Source of the DNA: JALSRK01 sp964461995
Lineage (GTDB): Bacteria; Acidobacteriota; Terriglobia; Bryobacterales; Bryobacteraceae
Assembly (NCBI GenBank): GCA_964461995.1
Contig: CAYWXL010000001.1
Span: 1 to 64,000, forward strand
Length of the DNA stretch: 64,000 bases
Direction of reading: 5' to 3'
The notes below the pieces were generated by a model that did no database searches, was not told the origin of the DNA, and saw nothing but the letters and a program-made list of their open reading frames with translations. Positions within the stretch are counted from its first letter, which is position 1. Every line of letters begins with the position of its first letter. A program made the translations under genes and the position numbers. Of the stretch, positions 1 to 7,815 are shown in pieces.

Positions 1-16
1 CCGGCAACGACGTCAT
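1..16 (-). CDS. Possible 5' end of a gene leaving the left edge
   Basis: An ATG on the minus strand at position 16 opens five codons before the window ends. A TACAAT box on the minus strand (22-27) sits five bases upstream of it, the spacing expected for a leaderless or very short-leader transcript, and the same box precedes several other minus-strand genes here. Nothing can be said about the product. The call rests only on the promoter-like box and the start codon, so it could be chance. Confidence 0.25.
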
Positions 17-31
17 TCCCGATTGTAGCGT

Positions 32-1693
32 CTATGACGGGGCGCGATATCCGGGACCCCTTAGGACCTTGCCGGGCAGGGCGCCGGTGTGGCGGCCGTT
101 ATCCAGCACAATGACGCCGTTGACGATGACGTACGGGATCCCCTCGGGGTACTGGTGCGGTTGCTCGAAGGTGGCCTTGTCGATCACGGTGGCGGGGTCG
201 AACACAGTGATGTCGGCGGCATAGCCCTCCCGGAGCAAGCCGCGGCGCTCGAGGCCGATCTTGGCGGCGTTCATGCTCGTCATCTTCCGGACGGCTTCGG
301 GCAGCGTCAGAACCTTCAGCTCGCGGACGTAGCGGCCCAACACACGGGGGAACGTTCCGTACCATCGCGGGTGCGGGTGTAGCGCGGCGTGAGGCCCATA
401 GGGGCTGATAGCGGCGCCGTCCGAACCGATGGAGGTGAACGGCTGGCGCATCGCCAGTTGCATGTCCTCCTCGGTGTGATGAAAGTAGACCGCAGGTACG
501 GATCCGCCCTCTTCGAGCAAAACGTCGAAGAGCACGTCGAGGGGATTGCCGCCGCGGGCTTCGATAAGCTCGCTCATGCGCTTGCCAGTGAAAAGCTTGT
601 TCTTCTCGCTCGTCAGCGAGACGAGGAGGATCCGGCTCCAATCGCCGCCGATAGCGAGGTAATGGTTGTACCAGCCGGGGAGACCGGCGAGGATGTCGTG
701 TTTCATACGAGCACGGAGGGTGGAGTCGCGCAGCCGTTCCAGCATCTTTTCGTTGCCGCCGTCGTGGGCCCAGGGAGGGATGATGGCGCGGAGATTGTTC
801 TGCCCAGCGGTGTACGGGTACACATTGGCTTGGATATCGTGGCCCTCGCGGCGGGCTTGGCGGATCAAGTCCAGGACTTCGTCCATCCGGCCCCAAAGCT
901 TCTGCTCCGCGATCTTGAGGTGGATGATATCGACGCGGATGCTGGCGCCTTTGCCGACTGCGATCGCCTCCCGGACGGCCTCAAAGACGCCGGCGCCCTC
1001 GTCGCGAATGTGAGTGGAGTAGATGCCGCCGTAGCTGGCCGCCACCTTGGCCAGTTCGATGAGCTGCTCGGTGGTGACCAGATTCGACGGCGGCATCAGC
1101 AGGGAGGTGGCGAGTCCCATTGCGCCCTCTTCCATGGCCCGGGCGATCTCGCGTTTCATGGCCTCGATTTCTTCGGGTGTGGCGGGGGTCAGCTCGTGGC
1201 CCTTTACGTAAGTCCAAATCTGGGTCTGGCCGACGTAGGAGCAGATGTTTGTCGCTACACCTTTCTTCTCGACGTACTCGAAATAGCCGCCAAGGGTCTC
1301 CCACGGGCGCTCGCCGGGCTTCACCGGCCCGGCGGAGCCGCCTTCGCCCAGCACCATCGTGGTGACGCCCTGGCGGACCATGCTCTCGCACTTGGGCTCG
1401 TCGAGCAGCGTGAAGTCGGAGTGGTTGTGGATGTCGATGAAGCCCGGAGCGACCACCAAACCGCTCGCATCGATGGTGCGCCGGGCCTCTGCGCCTGCGA
1501 GATTGCCGATCGAGGCGATGACGCCAGCACGGATGCCGACGTCGGCCCGGTAGGCCGGCTCGCCGGACCCGTCGATGATCTCGCCGCCGGTGATGAGGAT
1601 GTCGAACGGCGGTTTCCCGCCACACCCAGCGGTGGCGCATGCGAGGATCGCGGTGATGAAGATCAAGAGGGGCGTTGGGTTCCGTCGAAACAT
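32..1693 (-). CDS. Exported N-acyl-D-amino-acid deacylase family amidohydrolase (lipoprotein)
   Basis: This 553-residue protein belongs to the D-aminoacylase branch of the amidohydrolase superfamily, which removes the acyl group from N-acyl-D-amino acids. I chose the ATG at 1693 because it begins a signal peptide ending in a lipobox-like TAGC (Cys24), which predicts a lipoprotein outside the cytoplasm; the longer frame adds 31 Arg-rich residues with no signal logic. The metal-binding HxH motif is at His89/His91 (IDIHNHSD). Further His ligands fit STHIRDE and DIIHLK, and the late Asp is in SIGSDGA. Where classical enzymes have a metal-bridging Cys in a GNCG motif, this one has GEGG (Glu117), so the metal centre may differ. 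A TACAAT box at 1712-1717 may be its -10. The substrate is not certain; dipeptide or other acyl-amide substrates are possible. Confidence 0.85.
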   Translation of the reverse strand: MFRRNPTPLLIFITAILACATAGCGGKPPFDILITGGEIIDGSGEPAYRADVGIRAGVIASIGNLAGAEARRTIDASGLVVAPGFIDIHNHSDFTLLDEPKCESMVRQGVTTMVLGEGGSAGPVKPGERPWETLGGYFEYVEKKGVATNICSYVGQTQIWTYVKGHELTPATPEEIEAMKREIARAMEEGAMGLATSLLMPPSNLVTTEQLIELAKVAASYGGIYSTHIRDEGAGVFEAVREAIAVGKGASIRVDIIHLKIAEQKLWGRMDEVLDLIRQARREGHDIQANVYPYTAGQNNLRAIIPPWAHDGGNEKMLERLRDSTLRARMKHDILAGLPGWYNHYLAIGGDWSRILLVSLTSEKNKLFTGKRMSELIEARGGNPLDVLFDVLLEEGGSVPAVYFHHTEEDMQLAMRQPFTSIGSDGAAISPYGPHAALHPHPRWYGTFPRVLGRYVRELKVLTLPEAVRKMTSMNAAKIGLERRGLLREGYAADITVFDPATVIDKATFEQPHQYPEGIPYVIVNGVIVLDNGRHTGALPGKVLRGPGYRAPS

Positions 1694-1805
1694 TCGCCGC
1701 ACCTTGCGCTCATTGTAGCGGGCGGCCTGGGGGACACAGCCGGCTTTCCCTGATGCGCGGCGGCCCGAGCCGCGAGAGTCAAGCACGACGCCCCCCGGAA
1801 ATGAA

Positions 1806-3593
1806 TCACAGTTCTCCGCGCCGTTTCAGCCTTTCCCGGTGTCCGAGAGGCGCAGGGGAGCCCGCAGGCAGGATCTTGAAGGCTACGTCGTTGCCGATGT
1901 GGAGGGCGTGGCCGCGGGTGGTTTTGAGCTCGGGGATGGCGACGGTGAGCTTACCGCCGGCGGCCGTGACCCTGACCGGATCCAGGTACTCGCCGCGCCA
2001 AGTGCGGTAAAGATGCACATCGTAGTCGCCGTCCGGGAGCCCGGAGACGGTGAAAGACTCGTTGGCGACGCCCGAGGAGGGGTTCACCACCCAACCGAAG
2101 ACCATTTTGGGACTGGCCATGGCCCAGGCGTCGCAGTCGCCGGCGTCGATCTCGACGGGAGCCCATTCCTGGTTGGCGAAGTCGATGTTTTCGACGAACT
2201 CAGCGAAATAGAGCAGGTGGCCGGAGACGACGCTGTCGCGGATATAGGGGTGGTAGGCCCACCACAGCGGGGTCATGCTGAGGCCGTTGACGAGGCTGAC
2301 CCAGATGGCGTTGTGGTAGAGGGCCAGGTAGCCGGGCATGCCGGGCTCGTAGTAGGTGTGGTCCCAGCCGGTCTCGCCGACGATGGCGGGCTTGTGGAAG
2401 TCCCTCCAGAGGTTCTGGATCTGCGTGGCGTAGTTGAGGTAGCTGAATTTCAGGGGGTTCTCGCTGACCAGGTTCGGCTTGCCGCTGCCCGGAATCGGGT
2501 GGCCCTGGGCCTCATAGATTTCCCGGTTGGCGATATCGAAAATCTGGTAGCCCTCCGGCCACCACCACTTGATGCCGCCGCTCTGCGAGCCCGTGGTGGG
2601 GCGGCGGTAGGGGTCGTGTCTTTTGAAGTACTCGTGGATCTTCTCGCACCAAATCTCGGCAAGTTTCGGGTCGCCGTGGACCCAGCCGTCGGTGCCGTTG
2701 ATCTCGTCCACCAGGAACCACAGGAACAGGGCGCGGCTGTAGCCCCAGCGGGCGATGATGTAGCGGAAGAGCTTCTCTTGGTAGCGCCAGGCCTCTTCGC
2801 TGCCGAAGAAATCGCTTGCATCGGCGACGAGGCGGTAAGGGTTGTGCTGGTAGCGCACGTTCGGGCCGCCCCAAACGGTCTCGGAGAGGTAGGAGTGGAA
2901 CCAGACGTTGAGGCTGATATGAATGTCGCGGGCTTCGCACCACTCGAAGATCTCGTCGAGGCGGGCGGCGAGGCGCTGGTCATAGCGCCCGAGGCCGGTA
3001 CCCATGGTCTCCAACGGAACCATGAAGAGGCTGATGAAGTTGACGCCGCGGCGCTTCAGCTCGTCGAGGCCCTCTTCGGTGATCGCGCCGAGGTTGGCGT
3101 AGCGGGAAGCGTCGTTGTACCACAGGCCGACGCCGTACCATGAAGTTCCGTCGCTGTACTGCAGGTAGCGCCGGTTCGAGGCGATCTTCAAAAAGCCGTG
3201 GTGTTCCGATGCCACGGCCTCGAACTCGCCTTCGACGGCCTCGGCGAAACCTTCGGCGTCCCGGGCCTTGACGGCATAGCGCCAGGTTCCGGTCTCAGTG
3301 GGGGCGAAGCGGATCATCCATTCGTGGATGTAGTCGGACGGGTTATAGAAGCCGTGGATCTGCCACTGTTTGCCCGATGGGGCGGTGAACTCGGCCCAGA
3401 GGTTCACCTGGTCCGGGTCGAACGGGTTGGTGAACGCGGCGCGCAGGCCGACACGGAGCTCGAATTTCTCGTAGCGGCCGACCTTCTCGCAGGCGGCCTT
3501 CACCGAGGTGATCTCGGGAGTCGCGGCGGCCGGAACCGCGAGGGCCGCGGCCGTCGAAGCGACGCCGAACAGGGTAACGGCGAGACGGGTCAT
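1806..3593 (-). CDS. Secreted glycoside hydrolase-like protein (DUF5060 + TIM barrel)
   Basis: A 595-residue exported protein. The ATG at 3593 is preceded by a strong GGAAGGAG ribosome site and starts a signal peptide ending near Ala24. Residues about 27-125 resemble the DUF5060 beta-sandwich found in front of Acidobacteria/Bacteroidetes glycoside hydrolases. A (beta/alpha)8 barrel follows (about 135-480), and a small C-terminal beta domain (about 500-575) ends the protein. The two glycosidase carboxylates are visible: Glu297 in WFLVDEING as acid/base and Glu407 in AIVGETGWD as nucleophile, so a retaining mechanism is expected. Many Trp/Tyr residues line the barrel, as in polysaccharide-cleaving enzymes. 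The substrate cannot be read from sequence. It lies 53 bases beyond the ParA-type gene on the same strand but has its own ribosome site. Confidence 0.8.
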   Translation of the reverse strand: MTRLAVTLFGVASTAAALAVPAAATPEITSVKAACEKVGRYEKFELRVGLRAAFTNPFDPDQVNLWAEFTAPSGKQWQIHGFYNPSDYIHEWMIRFAPTETGTWRYAVKARDAEGFAEAVEGEFEAVASEHHGFLKIASNRRYLQYSDGTSWYGVGLWYNDASRYANLGAITEEGLDELKRRGVNFISLFMVPLETMGTGLGRYDQRLAARLDEIFEWCEARDIHISLNVWFHSYLSETVWGGPNVRYQHNPYRLVADASDFFGSEEAWRYQEKLFRYIIARWGYSRALFLWFLVDEINGTDGWVHGDPKLAEIWCEKIHEYFKRHDPYRRPTTGSQSGGIKWWWPEGYQIFDIANREIYEAQGHPIPGSGKPNLVSENPLKFSYLNYATQIQNLWRDFHKPAIVGETGWDHTYYEPGMPGYLALYHNAIWVSLVNGLSMTPLWWAYHPYIRDSVVSGHLLYFAEFVENIDFANQEWAPVEIDAGDCDAWAMASPKMVFGWVVNPSSGVANESFTVSGLPDGDYDVHLYRTWRGEYLDPVRVTAAGGKLTVAIPELKTTRGHALHIGNDVAFKILPAGSPAPLGHRERLKRRGEL

Positions 3594-3746
3594 GCGAATC
3601 GCTCCTTCCCCGGGCGCGGCGCGAGCGCCGGTCCGGAACCGGGCAGGAAGCAGACATCTTATCGCCGATGCGGGGCCGGGTGGGGGGCGGACCGGGTCGG
3701 TAGGGGAGGACGAACGCCCGGCGCCTCGGATATGCAAGGGACAGGC

Positions 3747-4748
3747 TCAGCGGCCCGTGCGCAACGGCAGGACCACTTCGCACCGGTTGGCGATCTGTTC
3801 AGCCAGGCGGCGGAAATCGCGGTAACAGTCCTGCACGGCGGCGGTGTGGCCGCCGATGGCGCCGTCGGCGGGTTTCAGGAAGAACATCGGCTTGCGGGCT
3901 TCCTGCGCGAGTGGCATGAGGCTGCGGTAGTGCTTCAACGTGGCCAGGCAGTGCTCATCGGTTTCGGGGGTCACGGACCGCGGCGGTGTCGCATCGAGGA
4001 CCGACGCCCAATACTCGCCGGGGATCCGCTGCATCCACCGTGCGTACGCCTTCACCGGGCGGTCCAGGCGGATGGCGTGCTGCATGACGACGTAGCCGGC
4101 CGGTTGCATCTCGCCGGCGGGCAGTTCGAGATCCGTAACCGGATTGCGGTCCCGGCGGTCAGCCCATTCCTTGCGCCAGCGGCGCAGGGCGGGGCCCAGA
4201 TTGCGGAGGCCCTGCAAGGAATAGAGATCAGGGGCCAGCGGCACCACGACATGGTCGGAGGCGACCAGGGCTGCACGATTCAGCGCCCCGAGGTTCGGAC
4301 CGACATCGATCAAGACCAGTTCGGCTTCCCGGGCGGTGCAGGCTTTGCGCAGGATCCGCCAGAGCGCCGAAATGACGCGGAACGCCCGGGCCTTGCCGTC
4401 GAGACAGTCCGGCCATTGGCTGGAGAGCTCGTCCTCGGCCGCCGAGAGCTGCAAATCGCCGACCAGAAGCCCGGGCCCTCCGGGAATCTCCTCGATGTGC
4501 GGTTCGGCGATATCCCCCGTGCCTTCGAGCAGGGGGCGCATGGCGTCGTAGACGGTGCCGTCGGAGCGATGCTCCCAGAGTTCCTCCAGGCGGTCGTCGT
4601 CGAGGAACATGCTGGTGAGGTTCGCCTGGGGGTCGAAATCTGCGGCGATGAGATTGACGCCGACGTCGGCGTACATCCAGGCGAGGTGATAGACCAGCGA
4701 GGTTTTGCCGACCCCCCCTTTGTTGTTGAAAAAGACGACGGTCTTCAT
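3747..4748 (-). CDS. ParA/MinD-family ATPase coupled to an AlbA_2 protein
   Basis: A 333-residue P-loop ATPase of the ParA type. The deviant Walker A is KGGVGKT (residues 10-16), the switch region is ADFDPQANLT (about 36-45), and a later Walker B-like strand reads LVLIDVGPNLGA. Such proteins form ATP-dependent dimers and act in DNA or cargo positioning, but many homologues outside parAB loci act with other effectors. There is no ParB gene nearby. Its start codon overlaps the stop of the upstream AlbA_2 gene by four bases (ATGA), so the two are translationally coupled and probably act together. The C-terminal third (about 215-333) does not match a partition domain that I recognise. It could be half of a mobile or defence module; a chromosome-partition role is unlikely. 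Confidence 0.8.
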   Translation of the reverse strand: MKTVVFFNNKGGVGKTSLVYHLAWMYADVGVNLIAADFDPQANLTSMFLDDDRLEELWEHRSDGTVYDAMRPLLEGTGDIAEPHIEEIPGGPGLLVGDLQLSAAEDELSSQWPDCLDGKARAFRVISALWRILRKACTAREAELVLIDVGPNLGALNRAALVASDHVVVPLAPDLYSLQGLRNLGPALRRWRKEWADRRDRNPVTDLELPAGEMQPAGYVVMQHAIRLDRPVKAYARWMQRIPGEYWASVLDATPPRSVTPETDEHCLATLKHYRSLMPLAQEARKPMFFLKPADGAIGGHTAAVQDCYRDFRRLAEQIANRCEVVLPLRTGR

Positions 4749-6040
4749 GACACGGCTCTGACGGTCACCGCCACGTGGGTCGGCTGGAAGTCGAACTCCG
4801 GCGGCGGATTGCCGTTCTTCTGCAACGCCTCTCTAGCCAAGGGTATGCCAAGCCCGAAACGCTGCGCAAAGCCCAGGTTGGCCATGATCTCGGCAATGAG
4901 AGGGTTGCGATAGTCGGTGGCCCCGGCGCCGAAGTTGTCTGGATTGACCTTGCCGTACAGGCCGCCGGGATTCTGGATTTCGACCCTGTCAGCGAACCAA
5001 TGGATGCGCACGGGCGCATTGGTGCCCTCGTAAGCGCGGTGCATGACCGCATTGCGGGTGAACTGCTGGAGAGCCACGAGGGGGTAGTCAGGCGTCTGGA
5101 TCTCCCGGGGAGCCGAGACGACGTCGGTGCGCACGCTGATGTTCAGGCGCAGGAGGTCATCGGTTTCTCTGAGGATGTCTTCCAGGCGCCCGGTCAGCAT
5201 CTTCTGGTCGCGGATCGGATCCGTGAGGGAGGTTCCATCGAGGCGAAGGAACTGAACGTAAGCACCGGGCAGCCAGGCTTGCGGGTCACGCCCTGCAGCC
5301 AGCAATGCGCCCCAAGTGGGCGAAGTCCCTACGGTGAACCGGAGGCTCCGGAGCTGCTCGTCGAGCGAACGGCGGTTCTGAACCAGGATGTCCTGTGCCA
5401 CGGCGCGCGGCAAATACTGAGTCCGCACATAGTCCAGATCGAGGTCGTCGAGCGAGGCGTCCCGAGCGGGACGCATGTCGAAGGGCAAATCGGCGGCGCG
5501 GCGGCGTTCGGCGAGGCGTTGTTCCTCTTCCGGGGTAGCCAGCCGTACTGTGGGGCCGACTTTCACCCAGATGCGGCCCTGGTAGCGCACCGGCGGGGCC
5601 AAGGAGGGCTCTACAGTAACCACCACGACCTCGCAGCCGTCGATGATGCGCCGCTCCACCGTCATAGACGGGATCGGGAGGATATTGCCGTCGTCGCGCA
5701 TCTGCGCAATGTCACAGAGAAGCTGATCGTTCACGGCGAGCGAGGCGCAGGAGCCGTCGTTGTTGACGCCGATCAGGATGACGCCGGGGCGGCCATGGCC
5801 GGGCAGATCATTGGCGAAAGCGCAGATGTTGCGACGCAAAGCCGAACGGTCACGAGCCGAGGCCTTGCGTTCGACGAGATCCGACTCCAGATCGAACCGC
5901 ATGCGCCGGAGTTCTTCGTCCGTGAATGGCATGAGGCAGTATCTTTGCCAGCCCCTAGGGTCCGGGGGGATCCAGCCAAGGGCTGCTTCGTCGCGGAAGC
6001 AGAATGGCCGCCCGCTGGCTTCTGGGGCGGTCCATTGCAC
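4745..6040 (-). CDS. AlbA_2 (Schlafen-like) domain protein with GHKL-type ATPase C-terminus
   Basis: This protein is up to 431 residues long. The AlbA_2/Schlafen domain carries an acidic-basic motif ESDLVERK (nucleotides about 5866-5887) followed by ICAFANDL and VILIGVNNDG, as in COG2865 proteins. The C-terminal part has NAVMHRAYEG and VEIQNPGGLYG, the signature of the RecG-like HATPase_c_4 fold. Two starts compete. GTG at 6040 has a good AAGGA site seven bases upstream. ATG at 5932 gives the usual family N-terminus but lacks a ribosome site. I kept GTG. A TACAAT box (6097-6102) could drive transcription. Family members are annotated as transcriptional regulators, and some Schlafen-like nucleases act in defence. 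The coupling to a ParA ATPase is the notable context. Confidence 0.75.
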   Translation of the reverse strand: MQWTAPEASGRPFCFRDEAALGWIPPDPRGWQRYCLMPFTDEELRRMRFDLESDLVERKASARDRSALRRNICAFANDLPGHGRPGVILIGVNNDGSCASLAVNDQLLCDIAQMRDDGNILPIPSMTVERRIIDGCEVVVVTVEPSLAPPVRYQGRIWVKVGPTVRLATPEEEQRLAERRRAADLPFDMRPARDASLDDLDLDYVRTQYLPRAVAQDILVQNRRSLDEQLRSLRFTVGTSPTWGALLAAGRDPQAWLPGAYVQFLRLDGTSLTDPIRDQKMLTGRLEDILRETDDLLRLNISVRTDVVSAPREIQTPDYPLVALQQFTRNAVMHRAYEGTNAPVRIHWFADRVEIQNPGGLYGKVNPDNFGAGATDYRNPLIAEIMANLGFAQRFGLGIPLAREALQKNGNPPPEFDFQPTHVAVTVRAVS

Positions 6041-6130
6041 AAGGCCGTCCTTCAGCTCCTGCCCCCATTCTTTGTAACGGACCGGGTGCGTGGGCTATTG
6101 TAACGCGCGAGGCAAGCAGCGATCGCGCCT

Positions 6131-6991
6131 TCACGCGGCCGCCAGCCCGCGCAGGTTCCAGCCGCAGATGACGCTGGCCATGAACTTGTCGCCAGCGGGG
6201 CCGGGCCAGTGGGTCTCGAGGCTGAGGTAGCCCTTGTAGCCGTCGCGCAGTAGGGCCCGGATCTGGCCGTGCCAGTCCACGGCGCGGGTGCCCAGAGGCC
6301 CCCAGACGGGCTTGTTGCCCTCCATGTGGCAATCCTTGGCATGGACGTGCGCGATACGATCCTTGGGTAGCTTCTCGTAGCCGTCCGGGTAGGGATTCTC
6401 GCCGGCCACGAGCGCGTTCGCCGGATCCCAGACGATCTTCAGGTTGGGGTGGGCCACGGCGGCCATGATCCGGGCGGTCTCGGCGCCGGTGGCGACGTTG
6501 CAGGCGTGTTCGTTTTCCAAACCGATGATCAGATCCTCGGCTTTCGCCTTCTCGGCCAGCTCGGCCAGGGCCTTAACGATGCCGTCGTGGCACTTCTCCG
6601 GCTCCACCGTGCGCCAGAACGAAAAGACGCGGATGATCCGCGCACCCGTGCGCTTGGCGATGGCAAAAGCGCGCTCGGTAAGCCGTGGCTGGTCCTCATA
6701 AGTATGGACGGCGCCGAAGACGTCCTGCTGGAAGCGCGGATCGATCTCCGGCCCGCCCGGCAGCACGCACTTGAGCAGGGGGGAGGCGATGGAGACGATC
6801 TCCATGCCCCGGGTGCGGCAGGCCTCGATGGCGCGGTCCAACTCAGCGTCGGTGAGGTCGAGGATGTTCTTGCCGCCGATCATTCGCAGCTCGGCGCCGG
6901 TCATCCCGGTGGCCTGCATGGCGTCGAGCGCCTGGTTCAGATCCATCGAATACTCATCCGTGATAGCAGCAATCGGCAGTTTCGGTGTCAT
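6131..6991 (-). CDS. Sugar phosphate isomerase/epimerase (xylose isomerase-like TIM barrel)
   Basis: A 286-residue protein of the AP-endonuclease-2/xylose isomerase-like barrel superfamily. Metal-binding residues typical of the family are visible as Glu in IGLENEHA, Asp/Asn in WDPANA, His in AHVHAKDC and Glu in LSLETHW. Such proteins isomerise or epimerise sugars, inositols or keto-sugars; the exact substrate cannot be deduced. It has no signal peptide, so it is cytoplasmic. Start ATG at 6991 is the first residue that fits the barrel's beta-1 strand; the ribosome site is weak. It is a single gene, with AT-rich sequence (TACACT, TTAAAG) just upstream that may hold its promoter. Confidence 0.85.
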   Translation of the reverse strand: MTPKLPIAAITDEYSMDLNQALDAMQATGMTGAELRMIGGKNILDLTDAELDRAIEACRTRGMEIVSIASPLLKCVLPGGPEIDPRFQQDVFGAVHTYEDQPRLTERAFAIAKRTGARIIRVFSFWRTVEPEKCHDGIVKALAELAEKAKAEDLIIGLENEHACNVATGAETARIMAAVAHPNLKIVWDPANALVAGENPYPDGYEKLPKDRIAHVHAKDCHMEGNKPVWGPLGTRAVDWHGQIRALLRDGYKGYLSLETHWPGPAGDKFMASVICGWNLRGLAAA

Positions 6992-7125
6992 GGTTCTTTA
7001 ACACAGTGTAACCGCCGCATCGGTCTGGCACGGAGTATCCGTCCGGGCGACGCCGAGGCGCGCCAATTCCCGATCTCGGGTCGCCCGAACTCAAGGATCT
7101 CAAAGGGGAGCGTCAGCCGGGCAGG

Positions 7126-7287
7126 TCAGGCGGCCTTGCTTTTATTGCGTTTCGGCGCCGCGGCTCCTCGCCGATTCTCCAGTTCCAGGTCACGGCCGCA
7201 GTGGATACAGCGGCCGCGCCACTCCGGAGTAAAGAGGAAACAATAAGGACACGGCACTTCTTTGATTGGTTTGTTCCTGTTGGTCAT
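7126..7287 (-). CDS. Small zinc-ribbon protein (53 aa)
   Basis: A 53-residue basic protein with two CxxC knuckles (CPYC and CIHC, 14 residues apart from first Cys to first Cys) that would bind one zinc ion, followed by a Lys/Arg/Ala-rich tail. The ATG at 7287 has a GGGAG ribosome site. An upstream extension of the frame overlaps the neighbouring small gene and has no logic, so I left it out. It follows the DnaJ-type zinc-finger gene by 95 bases on the same strand, so the two may share a promoter. Function is unknown; nucleic-acid or ribosome association is a guess from the size and charge. Confidence 0.6.
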   Translation of the reverse strand: MTNRNKPIKEVPCPYCFLFTPEWRGRCIHCGRDLELENRRGAAAPKRNKSKAA

Positions 7288-7382
7288 GATCTTTTTCTCC
7301 CGCAATACCATTCGAGCGGCCGCTACCGCCGTGGGTCGATCCCCTTCGGCGCCTGCCCCGTAGCGGCCGCCCGCTGGCAACT

Positions 7383-7655
7383 CTACGCTGCGCCCCGGCA
7401 AGCCGTGCACGGGACGGTGCCCGCCCCGGCACAAACGTCACACTCGTCGTCGAATGCCCGGTCCATCGGCCCCTGTAGGAAAAGGCGTCCCGTCCCTTGG
7501 CAAACGGAACAGTCGAGCCAGCCGAGACCGGCGCAGCGCTGGCAATCGTTCGCACGTGCTGCCGCTGGCGGCCGCCGGAGTTGCATCGGTCCCACGCCGT
7601 GCACCGGCGTCCTCGGATCAGGTGAGCCGTCCTGCTTTGGTACAGTGCAGTTCAT
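7383..7655 (-). CDS. Stand-alone DnaJ-type zinc-finger protein (90 aa)
   Basis: The 90-residue product carries four CxxCxGxG-type motifs (Cys38/41, 49/52, 72/75, 83/86; the last reads CTACRGAA), exactly the layout of the DnaJ central cysteine-rich domain that binds two zinc ions and helps hold unfolded protein. There is no J domain and no C-terminal substrate domain, so it cannot recruit DnaK in the usual way. Plant BSD2 is a known case of a finger-only chaperone. The N-terminal 35 residues are Pro/Arg-rich and look disordered. Start ATG at 7655; a near-consensus promoter lies about 60-90 bases upstream (7717-7745). A compartment or partner cannot be inferred. Confidence 0.7.
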   Translation of the reverse strand: MNCTVPKQDGSPDPRTPVHGVGPMQLRRPPAAARANDCQRCAGLGWLDCSVCQGTGRLFLQGPMDRAFDDECDVCAGAGTVPCTACRGAA

Positions 7656-7716
7656 CGGTTTGCTGCCTTGTTCTTATTCAAATATAAGGGCTTACCGTCA
7701 CTTTGTAAAATAGAAA

Positions 7717-7745
7717 ATATTAGATCGACCTATAGATCAATTCAA
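7717..7745 (-). promoter_or_regulatory. Sigma-70-type promoter for the DnaJ-zinc-finger gene
   Basis: Read on the minus strand, TTGAAT (7740-7745) and TAATAT (7717-7722) are separated by exactly 17 bases, a near-consensus -35/-10 pair, in an unusually AT-rich patch for this genome. Transcription would begin near 7710, giving a leader of about 55 bases before the ATG at 7655. GATC-flanked near-palindromes lie in the spacer (gatc...tata...gatc), which may be accidental. Confidence 0.55.
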
Positions 7746-7815
7746 TACTTCGCCAGTACTGTTCCTCCGGCGGTCCCCGCACGCTGCGTCTGGAAAGTTC
7801 ACTAGACTGGAAAAG

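Noticed and set aside
389..1753. 454-codon plus-strand frame opposite the D-aminoacylase gene
   Set aside because: It is antisense to a gene with full family motifs, and its product is Asp/Val/Gly-rich without domains, a common by-product of GC-rich codon use.
1839..3143. 434-codon plus-strand frame opposite the DUF5060 glycoside hydrolase
   Set aside because: Mirror image of a well-supported gene; composition only, no motif, no ribosome site.
3747..4748. Chromosomal parA of a parABS system
   Set aside because: No parB, parS-like repeats or gid genes nearby; it is coupled to an AlbA_2 gene instead.
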